Positions 9,306-17,454 of a stretch of DNA of 64,000 nucleotides are shown here, piece after piece. Source of the DNA: JAEYZM01 sp943372195 (GTDB lineage: Bacteria; Bacteroidota; Bacteroidia; Sphingobacteriales; Sphingobacteriaceae); contig CALRXS010000002.1 of the NCBI GenBank assembly GCA_943372195.1, forward strand, positions 124,001 to 188,000. The letters are read 5' to 3'. Position 1 is the first letter of the stretch. Each line of letters starts with the position of its first letter. The notes under the pieces are model-generated. The model was not told the DNA's origin. It did no database searches and worked only from the letters and a program-made list of their open reading frames with translations. A program made the translations under genes and the position numbers.

Positions 9306-9477
9306 GAACCTCTTTTTAGTAAGTTAGTAGGCTAGTAGGCTAACAAGTTAGTGCTAGTTACTAATGATTAGTGATTAGTAACGATTCATAAATGAATTAC
9401 GTTATTATAGGCATTAATAACTAACCACTATACACTAGCATTAACTTACTAGCCTACTATCTTACTAGCCTACTAAA
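9306..9477. repeat. Inverted TAGTAGGC-type arrays between convergent genes
   Basis: The 172-base gap between speA and the pseudouridine synthase has no gene. At 9323-9350 it holds TTAGTAGGCTAGTAGGCTAAC and related 7-8-base units, and at 9440-9477 the mirror ACTAGCCTACTATCTTACTAGCCTACTA. The arms can pair in a long imperfect hairpin. TAGTGAT/TAGTAAC heptamers occur between them. This resembles the arrays at other gene ends in the window; a bidirectional terminator role is inferred. Confidence 0.7.
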
Positions 9478-10197
9478 TTAGGAATCGAATTTATTCAGCA
9501 ATTTTAGCGCTGCATCAAAATCTTTCGGGTACTCTGCTTCGATGGTGATTTCTTCTCCATTCAATAATTTAAACGTCACTGCTTTTGCGTGTAATGCGAA
9601 GCGTTTCATCAAAGGTAGTTCTTCTTGATCTTTCGATAATTTATATCCGCGTTTTATTTTAGATAAGAATATAGGTTTGCCACCATAGGTATCGTCGCCT
9701 GCGATAGAGGCGCGTTGGGTAGCAAGGTGAATACGTATTTGGTGCATGCGGCCGGTTAAGGGTCGGCATTCCATAAGGGTATAGTGTTTGAATAATTGTA
9801 AGGTGTTGAAATATGTTTCGGCGCGTTTACCAAGGGCGCGGTCGATTTTTACGATGCCTTTAGAGCCAATGGCAATGGGCAACTCCACATATACTTCTTC
9901 GAAGCGATGTTGTCCGTCGACAATTGCATGATAAATTTTCTTCACCTCTCTGTGTTCAAATTGCATAGAGATATGTCGATAGACGTCAGCATTTTTAGCG
10001 AAGATTAATGCTCCGGATGTTTCCTTGTCGAGACGATGACATAATTGAACATCGCCCGCATACGCTCTACCCATGCGTAACATGTTTACGGTATCGCCAT
10101 TACGGTCGTCGAGCGAGCTGAAGAAGGGTGGTTTATTTACCACAATTACTTCTTCATTCTCCAATATGATGAGGTCTTCGAACTTCGGTATTTTCAT
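9478..10197 (-). CDS. RluA-family RNA pseudouridine synthase
   Basis: Stand-alone catalytic domain (239 residues) of the RluA family, which isomerises uridine to pseudouridine in rRNA or tRNA. LCHRLDKETSGALIFAKN contains the signature HRLDxxTSG with the catalytic Asp (about residue 58). GRMHQIRIHLA is the conserved downstream motif, and the N-terminal EEVIVVNKPPFFSS is the usual first strand. There is no N-terminal S4 domain, unlike RluC and RluD, so it may be closest to RluA or TruC; the target uridine cannot be inferred. It lies downstream of gltA on the same strand but is separated from it by a strong terminator. Confidence 0.9.
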   Translation of the reverse strand: MKIPKFEDLIILENEEVIVVNKPPFFSSLDDRNGDTVNMLRMGRAYAGDVQLCHRLDKETSGALIFAKNADVYRHISMQFEHREVKKIYHAIVDGQHRFEEVYVELPIAIGSKGIVKIDRALGKRAETYFNTLQLFKHYTLMECRPLTGRMHQIRIHLATQRASIAGDDTYGGKPIFLSKIKRGYKLSKDQEELPLMKRFALHAKAVTFKLLNGEEITIEAEYPKDFDAALKLLNKFDS

Positions 10198-10230
10198 TTT
10201 TTTTATTGAATGCGAAAATAGAAAAAAAAA

Positions 10231-10260
10231 ACGGACCGATTACCTCGATCCGTTTTTCTA
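10231..10260 (-). terminator. Rho-independent terminator of gltA
   Basis: ACGGACCGATTACCTCGATCCGT (10231-10253) forms a GC-rich hairpin flanked by nine A on the left and five T on the right. Read on the minus strand after gltA it ends in a long U tract, so it is placed to stop gltA transcription before the pseudouridine synthase gene. Confidence 0.8.
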
Positions 10261-10294
10261 AAAATAAATTTCGTTATAATCTTAATTCCTAATT

Positions 10295-10322
10295 CTAGCT
10301 ACTAGCTACTATTGACTATCTA
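10295..10322. repeat. Four heptamers abutting the gltA stop
   Basis: CTAGCTA, CTAGCTA, CTATTGA, CTATCTA on the plus strand; on the minus strand these read TAGATAG, TCAATAG, TAGCTAG, TAGCTAG directly after the gltA TAA. The array belongs to the same stop-adjacent heptamer class seen elsewhere in the window. Confidence 0.65.
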
Positions 10323-11609
10323 TTATCTCTTCGCGATAATCTCATAATCCCTCTGCGTCTTCCCAACGTAAACCTGTCTCGGTCTACCAATCGGCTCATT
10401 GTTCTCGTGCATTTCTTTCCATTGCGCGATCCATCCTGGTAAGCGACCTAGAGCAAATAATACCGTGAACATTTCTGTAGGGAAACCGATTGCTCTGTAG
10501 ATGATACCTGAGTAGAAGTCTACATTCGGATATAATTTTCTTTCTACGAAATACGGATCTTTTAATGCTGATTGCTCTAATTTCTTCGCGATGTCTAAGA
10601 TTGGGTCGTGAACACCTAATTTATTCAACACATTATCACAAGCCTCTTTAATGATCGTTGCTCTTGGGTCAAAGTTCTTGTACACTCTATGTCCGAAGCC
10701 CATCAATCTAAACGGATCGTTTTTATCTTTTGCTTTCGCTAACCATTTGTCAGCATCGCCACCATCCGCATTTATAGCCTCTAACATTTCGATTACTGCT
10801 TGGTTAGCGCCACCGTGTAATGGGCCCCATAATGCAGAGATACCAGATGCTACTGAAGCGTATAAGTTTGCGTCAGAAGAACCTACGATACGAACTGTAG
10901 ATGTTGAGCAATTTTGCTCGTGGTCAGCGTGTAAGATTAATAATTTGTTCATGGCATCAACAACAACAGGGTCGATTACGTAATCTTCTGTTCTGTTGCC
11001 GAAAGTCATGTTCAAGAAATTAGAAACATAGTCTAATTTATTTTGTGGGTAAATAAGTGGGTGACCTAATGATTTCTTGTGAATCCAAGAAACGATCGTA
11101 CTCATTTTCGCCAATAATTTAATGATAGTGAGATTTTGTTCTTCCTTAGTAGGGTTCGGATGTAAAGATTCTGGATAGAACGATGACAATGAACAAACTA
11201 AAGAAACCAATTGACCCATCGGGTGAGCTTTCGAAGGGTAACCATCGAAAAACTTCTTCATATCTTCATGAATCAATGTATGGCGCGAGATCTCATGCGT
11301 AAAAGCATCTAATTGAGTCTTAGTAGGTAATTCACCATAGATTAACAAATACGCCACTTCAATGAATGTCGACTTCTCAGCAATTTGCTCGATCGGGTAA
11401 CCTCTGTATTTCAAAATTCCTTGTTCACCATCTAAAAAAGTGATAGCACTTTTAGTGGCACCCGTATTTTTATATCCAGTATCTAAGGTAATGTAACCTG
11501 TTTCATCTCTCAATTTAGAGATGTCGATGGCCTTCTCGCCTTCAGTACCTAAGACTACAGGGAATTTGTAGGCTTTTCCGTCTAAGATTATTTCAGCTGT
11601 TTCTGACAT
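10323..11609 (-). CDS. gltA: Citrate synthase
   Basis: Hexameric-type (type II) citrate synthase of 428 residues, condensing acetyl-CoA and oxaloacetate to citrate for the TCA cycle. The catalytic His lies in GPLHGGANQAVIEML (about residue 263), the second His in MGFGHRVYKNFDPRA (about 303) and the catalytic Asp in KLYPNVDFYSGI (about 358). The N-terminal extension with ILDGKAYKFPVVLGTEGE and SKLRDETGYITLD is the beta-rich domain of the bacterial NADH-sensitive class. The start ATG is preceded by a minus-strand -7 box, and transcription ends at a clear hairpin beyond the stop. It is divergent from the DUF2721 gene. Confidence 0.97.
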   Translation of the reverse strand: MSETAEIILDGKAYKFPVVLGTEGEKAIDISKLRDETGYITLDTGYKNTGATKSAITFLDGEQGILKYRGYPIEQIAEKSTFIEVAYLLIYGELPTKTQLDAFTHEISRHTLIHEDMKKFFDGYPSKAHPMGQLVSLVCSLSSFYPESLHPNPTKEEQNLTIIKLLAKMSTIVSWIHKKSLGHPLIYPQNKLDYVSNFLNMTFGNRTEDYVIDPVVVDAMNKLLILHADHEQNCSTSTVRIVGSSDANLYASVASGISALWGPLHGGANQAVIEMLEAINADGGDADKWLAKAKDKNDPFRLMGFGHRVYKNFDPRATIIKEACDNVLNKLGVHDPILDIAKKLEQSALKDPYFVERKLYPNVDFYSGIIYRAIGFPTEMFTVLFALGRLPGWIAQWKEMHENNEPIGRPRQVYVGKTQRDYEIIAKR

Positions 11610-11637
11610 TTGTTTTAGTGTTTTAGTATTTGCGTCG

Positions 11638-11645
11638 CAAACTTA
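11638..11645 (-). promoter_or_regulatory. -7 box of gltA
   Basis: On the minus strand TAAGTTTG fits TAnnTTTG and lies about 30 bases upstream of the gltA ATG. A TTTG about 24 bases further upstream is a possible -33 element, with slightly long spacing. Confidence 0.5.
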
Positions 11646-11723
11646 ATTAATTGAAAACTATTTTAAAAGCAAATCTTGTTGCTTTTCTATGTATTTTTAA
11701 CAAGCAAAACGAATAAGAGTTTT

Positions 11724-12179
11724 ATGGAATTCACAATTAACACTCCCGCCCTACTTTTCCCTGCAATGTCGCTATTATTATTGGCATATACGAACCGCTT
11801 TAATGTGATCGCGGGGCGTATACGATCGCTTAGAGATTTATGGGAAAATGAACACGATGATAAAATACTTTTCCAGCTTCACAATTTACGTAGACGCGTC
11901 AAACTCATAAGGCTCATGCAGCTTTTAGGGGTTTTATGTATGTTCGGATGTGTGCTTTCTATGGTCATGCTTTACTATACCCAAGTTGAATACGCTCAAG
12001 CCATGTTTGTAGCCAGCTTATTAACCATGTTGGTCTCGCTATACTTATCACTTCGCGAAATACATTTATCGGTAGTATCGCTCGATATTGTATTGAGTGA
12101 TTTAGAAAAAGAGATGAACGAAAAGCAAAAAATATCAGAAGAAACGGAAAAAGACTTCACGAAAAAATATTTCAGATAA
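11724..12179 (+). CDS. DUF2721 membrane protein
   Basis: Small inner-membrane protein of about 151 residues. The start is placed at the ATG at 11724 because family members begin with a segment like MEFTINTPALLFPAMSLLLLAYTNRF; a longer frame starts at 11676, but its extra 16 residues do not resemble the family. Three membrane segments are visible (LLFPAMSLLLLAY, LGVLCMFGCVLSMVMLYY and AMFVASLLTMLVSLYLSL), with a charged cytoplasmic stretch NRFNVIAGRIRSLRDLWE between the first two. Function is unknown. The last 45 bases overlap the 3' end of the convergent aldose-epimerase-like gene, which is unusual in this window, where convergent genes are otherwise separated by repeats. Confidence 0.75.
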   Translation: MEFTINTPALLFPAMSLLLLAYTNRFNVIAGRIRSLRDLWENEHDDKILFQLHNLRRRVKLIRLMQLLGVLCMFGCVLSMVMLYYTQVEYAQAMFVASLLTMLVSLYLSLREIHLSVVSLDIVLSDLEKEMNEKQKISEETEKDFTKKYFR

Positions 12180-13001
12180 GCCTAATCGATTGATGCCTTC
12201 TTTGTTAATCAATTGCTGATCGCTATCGACCGAATCGGCAATGCCACACCAAGGTTCTAAGCAAACGAACTCTGCCTTCGGCTGAGCCCATATACCATAA
12301 TACGGGAAATCTTTCGCTTCGAGCGTAAGTCCGTGCGCATGATTTTTTGATTTTATTGATACCTCGGATGATGCTAAATTTTTAAATACCAGCGCATCTC
12401 TATCGAACAAATCTCTATGCAGGGCAAGGGTTCTAGAGGCATCAAAAACTTTTTCTTGGGTGTTAGATATGAGTCCGCCAGAGATCAAATACCTACTCGC
12501 CTGCTCCACTTCATTGCACTCAATATAATAATCCTCATACTTTTCATTCTCGAACAGTGGCACTTTAAATCCGGGGTGCATACCGATTGAAAAATACATC
12601 ACATCCGAAGAAGTATTGATCACTTCATATTGCAATGAAAGATTATTTTCTTGCAATGAATATTTTAATCGCAGAGTAAAATCGAATGGGAAATTTTTCT
12701 TCGTTTCATCATTTGCTTTTAATTCGAAATGAACATCGGTATTCGTTTGATGAATGATATCGAAATTCATATTACGTGCGAAGCCATGTTGACTAAGCGT
12801 ATAGGCTTGATCATTGTAAAAATAAGTATCCTCTTTTAGTCGCCCTACGATGGGGAATAAAACGGGTGAAACCCTTGGCCATACAGCGGGGTCGGCCGAC
12901 CACATGTATTCAAAATTTTCAGATTTATGAATGACTGAGCGAAGCTCTGCTCCTATTTCGTTGATGCTAATTTTTAATAAATCGTTTTCGAGAACAATCA
13001 T
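12135..13001 (-). CDS. Aldose 1-epimerase family protein
   Basis: Cytoplasmic galactose-mutarotase-like beta-sandwich protein of 288 residues, of the LACX/YeaD-like subgroup. FPIVGRLKEDTYFYN and QHGFARNMNFDI carry conserved loop residues including a substrate-binding His. IGMHPGFKVPL holds the second His, and VCLEPWCGIADS the conserved Glu near the C-terminus (catalytic base position). The exact sugar is not predictable. Its start codon overlaps the stop of the upstream small membrane protein gene by four bases (ATGA), which suggests translational coupling. Its 3' end overlaps the convergent DUF2721 gene by 45 bases. Confidence 0.82.
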   Translation of the reverse strand: MIVLENDLLKISINEIGAELRSVIHKSENFEYMWSADPAVWPRVSPVLFPIVGRLKEDTYFYNDQAYTLSQHGFARNMNFDIIHQTNTDVHFELKANDETKKNFPFDFTLRLKYSLQENNLSLQYEVINTSSDVMYFSIGMHPGFKVPLFENEKYEDYYIECNEVEQASRYLISGGLISNTQEKVFDASRTLALHRDLFDRDALVFKNLASSEVSIKSKNHAHGLTLEAKDFPYYGIWAQPKAEFVCLEPWCGIADSVDSDQQLINKEGINRLGLSEIFFREVFFRFF

Positions 13002-13333
13002 GCTTTTTTGAAGAATAAAGTTTTGATGTAATAGAAAGAGATGCTGAGAAGGCCGAGGATGAAGAAGCTAAATGCAAGCGGACGCATACCATCGTTGAAG
13101 TAAAATTCACCGATCATCCATGAGGCATTAGCGGCGATCCAGAAGCAAACGGCGAGGCTATGGTAAAACTCTTTTAGGTCTTTGCGTGAGATGAAGCAAA
13201 GGTAGATTGCTACGGCCATAGTGGGTGCAATCATAATGGTACCGAGCGTTTTAAGGTCCATCACCCAAAAAGTATCTTTAATCAACCAGAGAATGATGTG
13301 AGAGTTCTCTGTTTTCCGAATTTTCTCTAACAT
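12998..13333 (-). CDS. Small three-helix membrane protein, unknown function
   Basis: A hydrophobic protein of about 111 residues that I do not recognise. The start at 13333 gives MLEKIRKTENSHIILWLIKD; an upstream ATG at 13360 would add nine residues. Membrane segments are visible around IMIAPTMAVAIYLCFI, LAVCFWIAANASWMIGEFYF and PLAFSFFILGLLSISFYYI, with a short Lys-rich C-terminus. It is coupled by a four-base overlap to the aldose-epimerase-like gene, so the two are probably cotranscribed. No catalytic residues stand out. Confidence 0.6.
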   Translation of the reverse strand: MLEKIRKTENSHIILWLIKDTFWVMDLKTLGTIMIAPTMAVAIYLCFISRKDLKEFYHSLAVCFWIAANASWMIGEFYFNDGMRPLAFSFFILGLLSISFYYIKTLFFKKA

Positions 13334-13442
13334 AGAGCAAGTATAAAAAATAATCCACAATGTTGGTAAGACATGTGGATTATTGTTAGTATCTCTTCAG
13401 ATTGCTTAAAATCGAAGAAAATAAATATGTTAATAATGTGAA

Positions 13443-13802
13443 TTACTTAGCGTTAGCCGACATCATCATAGCTGCACCAGCCAAGCCAAGGTCTTTCAAT
13501 AAGCCAGACATAGCCATTTGTTGAGTAGCTGGGTCGCTAACACCAGGCAGGTGAATGGTTAATACAAAAATAATGAGCAATACTGCTAAAAGCAGGGTAG
13601 CTAATTTGGTTTGCTTACCAGAGAGAATACTTATAACAGCAAGTATTTCTGCGAGTCCGGTGATATAGATCCACAGTACTCCACCTGGGATATACGAAGG
13701 CACCATACCCGCCATTTGATTGGCGTTCATGAGGTGCATAAGTCCGAAAGCGAGGAAGGGAATGCAAAAAAGAATTTTGCCGAGCATACCTAAATTTTTC
13801 AT
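13443..13802 (-). CDS. DoxX family membrane protein
   Basis: Four-helix inner-membrane protein of 119 residues in the DoxX/DoxD superfamily. LFCIPFLAFGLMHLMNANQMAGMVPSYIP (given here by its key features: a glycine-rich first helix, an HLM turn, then VPxxIPGG) matches the DoxX pattern. Helices follow at VLWIYITGLAEILAVISIL and TLLLAVLLIIFVLTIHLPGV. Members are linked to redox or quinone-related functions and sometimes to thiosulfate oxidation; nothing more specific can be said here. It is followed by a 75-base gap before the next minus-strand gene. It marks the last ordinary gene before the left defence island. Confidence 0.72.
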   Translation of the reverse strand: MKNLGMLGKILFCIPFLAFGLMHLMNANQMAGMVPSYIPGGVLWIYITGLAEILAVISILSGKQTKLATLLLAVLLIIFVLTIHLPGVSDPATQQMAMSGLLKDLGLAGAAMMMSANAK

Positions 13803-14025
13803 AATTAAGTTTTTTTGGGTGAGTAATAAGTTAATTACTAGTAAGTTACAAAGGACTTAGATTTTGAGGAAGAGGGAGTTATTAACATATGAACAAGGTA
13901 GGGTTTTGAGGGGACAAAGGCGTGGAGGTTTCACGCAAAGGCGCAAAGGGGAATAACGCAGAGAAAGCAAAGGGTTAATTTATAAACAAGCCATCGTAAG
14001 AAGAGAACAAATACTACTAACAGAA
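13803..14025. other. Gene-free gap at the island edge
   Basis: No gene is seen in this 223-base stretch. At 13920-13975 it carries a run of GCAAAGG-like units (CGCAAAGGCGCAAAGGGG, then GCAGAGAAAGCAAAGGG), a simple repeat common in intergenic DNA of this phylum. It forms the boundary between housekeeping genes and the AT-rich island to the right. Confidence 0.5.
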
Positions 14026-14412
14026 TTAATTTTTCAAAAATTCTTTTAGAGAATCAATTTTATTGGTAGTAGTAATCGATGTAATCTTTAAGAGCTCTAT
14101 ATCATTCTTTATCTTTGTGATTTCTCTTTCAACGCTTATAACATACTCTGTAGCATTTCTTATATCTGCATCTCTAGTGGACTCGGTTCTTAATAAATGA
14201 AAATCTTTAGCTCTTTCAAGATTAGATTTAGCGACTTCTAATTCTGATAAATAAGATATATACAAACTATCTAAACTTCTTAGGTTAGAATTTATGTTTA
14301 CTAGCTCTTGTTGTTTGTTTTCGAATTCTTTGAGCGCGCGCTCTTTTTCTTCACGGTTTGAACAAGATGATAGTAAGTATATAGATATAAGCAGTATATA
14401 AATAGATTTCAT
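14026..14412 (-). CDS. Putative coiled-coil lipoprotein
   Basis: A 128-residue protein with a lipoprotein signal peptide: hydrophobic core YILLISIYLLSSC with Cys17 in a lipobox. The rest is almost entirely charged and helical, with heptad-like spacing of Leu/Ile (for instance LRSLDSLYISYLSELEVAKSN and ITKIKNDIELLKI), so a coiled coil anchored to the outer or inner membrane is expected. I do not recognise a family. It is the most promoter-distal gene of the minus-strand island and may be unrelated to the restriction genes upstream of it. Confidence 0.6.
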   Translation of the reverse strand: MKSIYILLISIYLLSSCSNREEKERALKEFENKQQELVNINSNLRSLDSLYISYLSELEVAKSNLERAKDFHLLRTESTRDADIRNATEYVISVEREITKIKNDIELLKITSITTTNKIDSLKEFLKN

Positions 14413-14517
14413 AATATTATTTGTAATAAAAAAACAATATATAGATAAATAAATTTCAATAAAAATATTAATTAATTTTATTGAAATAAACTTCTAATAT
14501 TAAAATTACAATATATT

Positions 14518-15102
14518 TTACTTTTTTCTAATATATATGAGCTTACCCAGGCCAATTGACTCAATTTTATTATATACCCCCAGCTGTTTTGATAGAGATT
14601 TTTGGGGTGATTTTTTTACTACAATTTTTTTTTGATTTATGTATGCCCTATCTAAACTTTTCAATCTAGAATTAAACATATTACTTACTAAAGAAAACTC
14701 TACTTCATTAAGTAAATCTTGCGGAGATTTGAAAATCCCTTTTTGTTTTAGGATATTAATTAATCTACTAGTAGGCCATTGAATATTTAATGCAATATTT
14801 TCAATTGAATTAAGTTTTAAAGACTGAAGTGAAATATGAATTATATCATTATTGATATTATCAGTATATAAAACTTTAATTTTTTTATGCTTTATTGATT
14901 TGTTTTTTTTGGGAATGGTAGTGTTATCTGATAACTCAAATTGTAGAATTTTTAATTTGATTAACGTTGAAACTGATTCTCTTTCATCTCTTTCAACATA
15001 TTTATTTTCAATTTCCTCTACAAACGATAGTAAATCTTCTTGAGTAAAGCTATCGTTTTCAAAGAATATTTCAACTTCAGGAAAACATTTTAATAAGCTC
15101 AT
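14518..15102 (-). CDS. Unknown protein with possible IF2-N-like helical segment
   Basis: A basic, AT-rich-coded protein of 194 residues that I cannot assign. The first 60 residues are acidic and probably helical. At about residues 100-123, SIENIALNIQWPTSRLINIL followed by KQKGI resembles the small helical domain found at the N-terminus of initiation factor IF-2 (pattern xxxELAxxLxxxxxxLIxxLKxxGI). The C-terminal third is Lys-rich (KKIVVKKSPQKSLSKQLG), consistent with nucleic acid binding. It lies 85 bases downstream of the McrC-like gene on the same strand and could be an accessory of that system. Function is unknown. Confidence 0.5.
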   Translation of the reverse strand: MSLLKCFPEVEIFFENDSFTQEDLLSFVEEIENKYVERDERESVSTLIKLKILQFELSDNTTIPKKNKSIKHKKIKVLYTDNINNDIIHISLQSLKLNSIENIALNIQWPTSRLINILKQKGIFKSPQDLLNEVEFSLVSNMFNSRLKSLDRAYINQKKIVVKKSPQKSLSKQLGVYNKIESIGLGKLIYIRKK

Positions 15103-15186
15103 ACAAATTAATATTTAATCGTATAATGGAAAGTATTAAACAATAAAAAATTAGCAGACATAATATTATTAAGTGATAATATCTAT

Positions 15187-17448
15187 CTAGTAACTAATTT
15201 TACTAAATTGATTAAAGTCATTTATTGATTTACTTCTGTATAAGTCTGACAAACGAGCATAACGAAACACTCTATTGCCACCTATAGCTGATTCAATTTT
15301 ATTTGGTAATATATTTTTTCTTCCTAGGCTAAATACAAAATATGAGGAATAATCTTCTTTATACATTTGGTTATCTGATATTTCAAAAATATCTATACGA
15401 GGCATAACATTAATATCAATAATTTCATAGTATTCGAATATACCATTGATAATAGGGCAAAAATATTTAAGTTTATCAATATTTCTAATTGTATTTATTG
15501 TGCCATTAATCTTATGTACTGGCATATGATATACTTTTGCGTTACCTTTCTCAAAATAATTTTTCTGATTTTGACTAGAGAGAAACCCAACTAATACAAA
15601 TGGATCAGGATCTTGATATTTCAATGACTTATATGCTATTATATCCTCTTTTAATATACTTGCAGATTCTTTGACCTCTAATATCTCTGTTAAATAATTT
15701 TTAAGTAAATTAACATTTTGTGTTTTCCTCATACCAGGTAAAAGTGGAAATGCGCCTATATTTACTTTGGCTATAGATTTTTGAAAATATAGATTTTCTA
15801 CTTCGTCTGCATTACCCGCACCTGGAAATAAAACATACGCACCGATAACTTCCTTCTTTGGTCTATTGCTAACCTGATCGTTCTGATAATAAATTGCATC
15901 GCGGTAGCGGTGCATTTGATTTATTGCATCATCTGGAGGAAAGTCTTTACCGTTTTCTGTGTCGTCAGATACTAGTCTATATTTTGCATCAAACAAATAG
16001 GTGAACTGTAAATTCTCTTTTAAGTCATTTTTCGTGACTTTTAAAACAATATCTGGTTCTTGGTTTACTGTGTGTGAAAGTGTATTGTCGGTAATTTTAC
16101 TAGTATATCTTAACTCATGGAACAATTCAATCAAATCACCATTATCCTTTTTGAAAGTTACTTTAGAACTTCTTCCTGACCTTAGCTGAACAGTAAACCC
16201 ATCTACAAGGATTTCAGCAAGATTTATTTCTTCTGGTTTCTTATTCAGAATTTTCTGAATCATATTTTTCATTTCAATGAAACACCAAATTTGATAGAGG
16301 TCAGCAATATTTTTTAATTCAATTTTATTTACTCCTTCTAAAAAATCTATACCTCGTTTAAGAATTAACCATGATCTGAACAGAGAAGAGTAACCTGAAG
16401 CTTTTTGCAGAACAAGTGATTCTTGTTTCATTCCTCTGAAATCAGTAATGTGTTTGAAGAACGGATTATGAGTAATAATCGAAAACTCCTTTTCAATTTG
16501 TCCCAATTCTGCAATAAATTCATCACTAATTCTAAGACCAGAATTGCTCATCAGTTTATTTTTGATTGAAATAAATTTCTGCAAAACATAGAAAACCGAA
16601 TATTTAAAAAACTGGTTCTCTAATGTGTTAATGGTTAATATTTTTCTTTCAACACGATAATATTTTTGAGTGTACTCTCTGTGTTCTCCTATCTGTTCTT
16701 CTATTTCGTAATTTAGATTTCTTATTCTGTCAGCCTTTGAAAAATAATTATCCTTGATAAGTCTATTGTGTGGCTTATTCAAAATCAATTTTGAATAGCT
16801 TATAATATTCTTATATAATTGTCCAAAAACACCCCACCAAATTATATCGTTATTTATTTCATTACCTTCTTTAAAACCTGTGTAAGTCTTTTTAAGGACA
16901 TCAAAAACAAGTGATGAAAATTCTTTATTGATGTCCGCTATGATGCTATTGTAGTCTGACTTGTAATCTAGTTTAACAGGGAAAACTTCAAAACTTAATT
17001 TATGACTGATTGAAATCCCATCTCTCTTATAGCGAATTACAAAATCAGATTTACCAATGTCATTTCTATAATTAATAGCACCTGTCAAAAAATATTTGTC
17101 GTTTACTTTTCGGGAGATAAAAGATTTCTTCACCTCTTGAAGTGAACTGTATATAACAGGTTCTACATCTGTCTGGTTGTGGAAAACAACATCAAAATAG
17201 TAATCCTTGTTTTCAAAAAAAACCGGATAAGTTGGAATATTGAACGAAGAATCTGTTAACTGACTTCCCAATTCATTGTTGGTATTTGTTAACAACTCAA
17301 ACCTGTCCACAAAACCACCATCAAAGGAATAAATTGTTGAATTTTCAATCGATGTATTACGTAAAACTGCTCTGCGAAATGAAGCATCAACTCCATCAGC
17401 TCGCACTGTGAGTTCATAGTCATTCGTTGATATTCGTAATAGGTCCAT
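15187..17448 (-). CDS. McrC-like nuclease subunit, DUF2357/DUF524 type
   Basis: A 753-residue protein matching the DUF2357 + DUF524 architecture that acts as the endonuclease partner of McrB-like AAA+ proteins in type IV (modification-dependent) systems. The N-terminal 200 residues form a beta-rich domain; the middle is helical (for instance residues 225-330). The C-terminal half has the PD-(D/E)XK core: PDIVLKV, then LFDAKYRL (D and K of the D-x-K motif, about residue 490) and INQMHRYRDAI, the helix with the RYRDA signature seen in this nuclease family. It starts six bases after the McrB-like gene on the same strand, the usual McrB-McrC arrangement, so the two should form one complex. Confidence 0.82.
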   Translation of the reverse strand: MDLLRISTNDYELTVRADGVDASFRRAVLRNTSIENSTIYSFDGGFVDRFELLTNTNNELGSQLTDSSFNIPTYPVFFENKDYYFDVVFHNQTDVEPVIYSSLQEVKKSFISRKVNDKYFLTGAINYRNDIGKSDFVIRYKRDGISISHKLSFEVFPVKLDYKSDYNSIIADINKEFSSLVFDVLKKTYTGFKEGNEINNDIIWWGVFGQLYKNIISYSKLILNKPHNRLIKDNYFSKADRIRNLNYEIEEQIGEHREYTQKYYRVERKILTINTLENQFFKYSVFYVLQKFISIKNKLMSNSGLRISDEFIAELGQIEKEFSIITHNPFFKHITDFRGMKQESLVLQKASGYSSLFRSWLILKRGIDFLEGVNKIELKNIADLYQIWCFIEMKNMIQKILNKKPEEINLAEILVDGFTVQLRSGRSSKVTFKKDNGDLIELFHELRYTSKITDNTLSHTVNQEPDIVLKVTKNDLKENLQFTYLFDAKYRLVSDDTENGKDFPPDDAINQMHRYRDAIYYQNDQVSNRPKKEVIGAYVLFPGAGNADEVENLYFQKSIAKVNIGAFPLLPGMRKTQNVNLLKNYLTEILEVKESASILKEDIIAYKSLKYQDPDPFVLVGFLSSQNQKNYFEKGNAKVYHMPVHKINGTINTIRNIDKLKYFCPIINGIFEYYEIIDINVMPRIDIFEISDNQMYKEDYSSYFVFSLGRKNILPNKIESAIGGNRVFRYARLSDLYRSKSINDFNQFSKISY

Positions 17449-17454
17449 TTTAAA

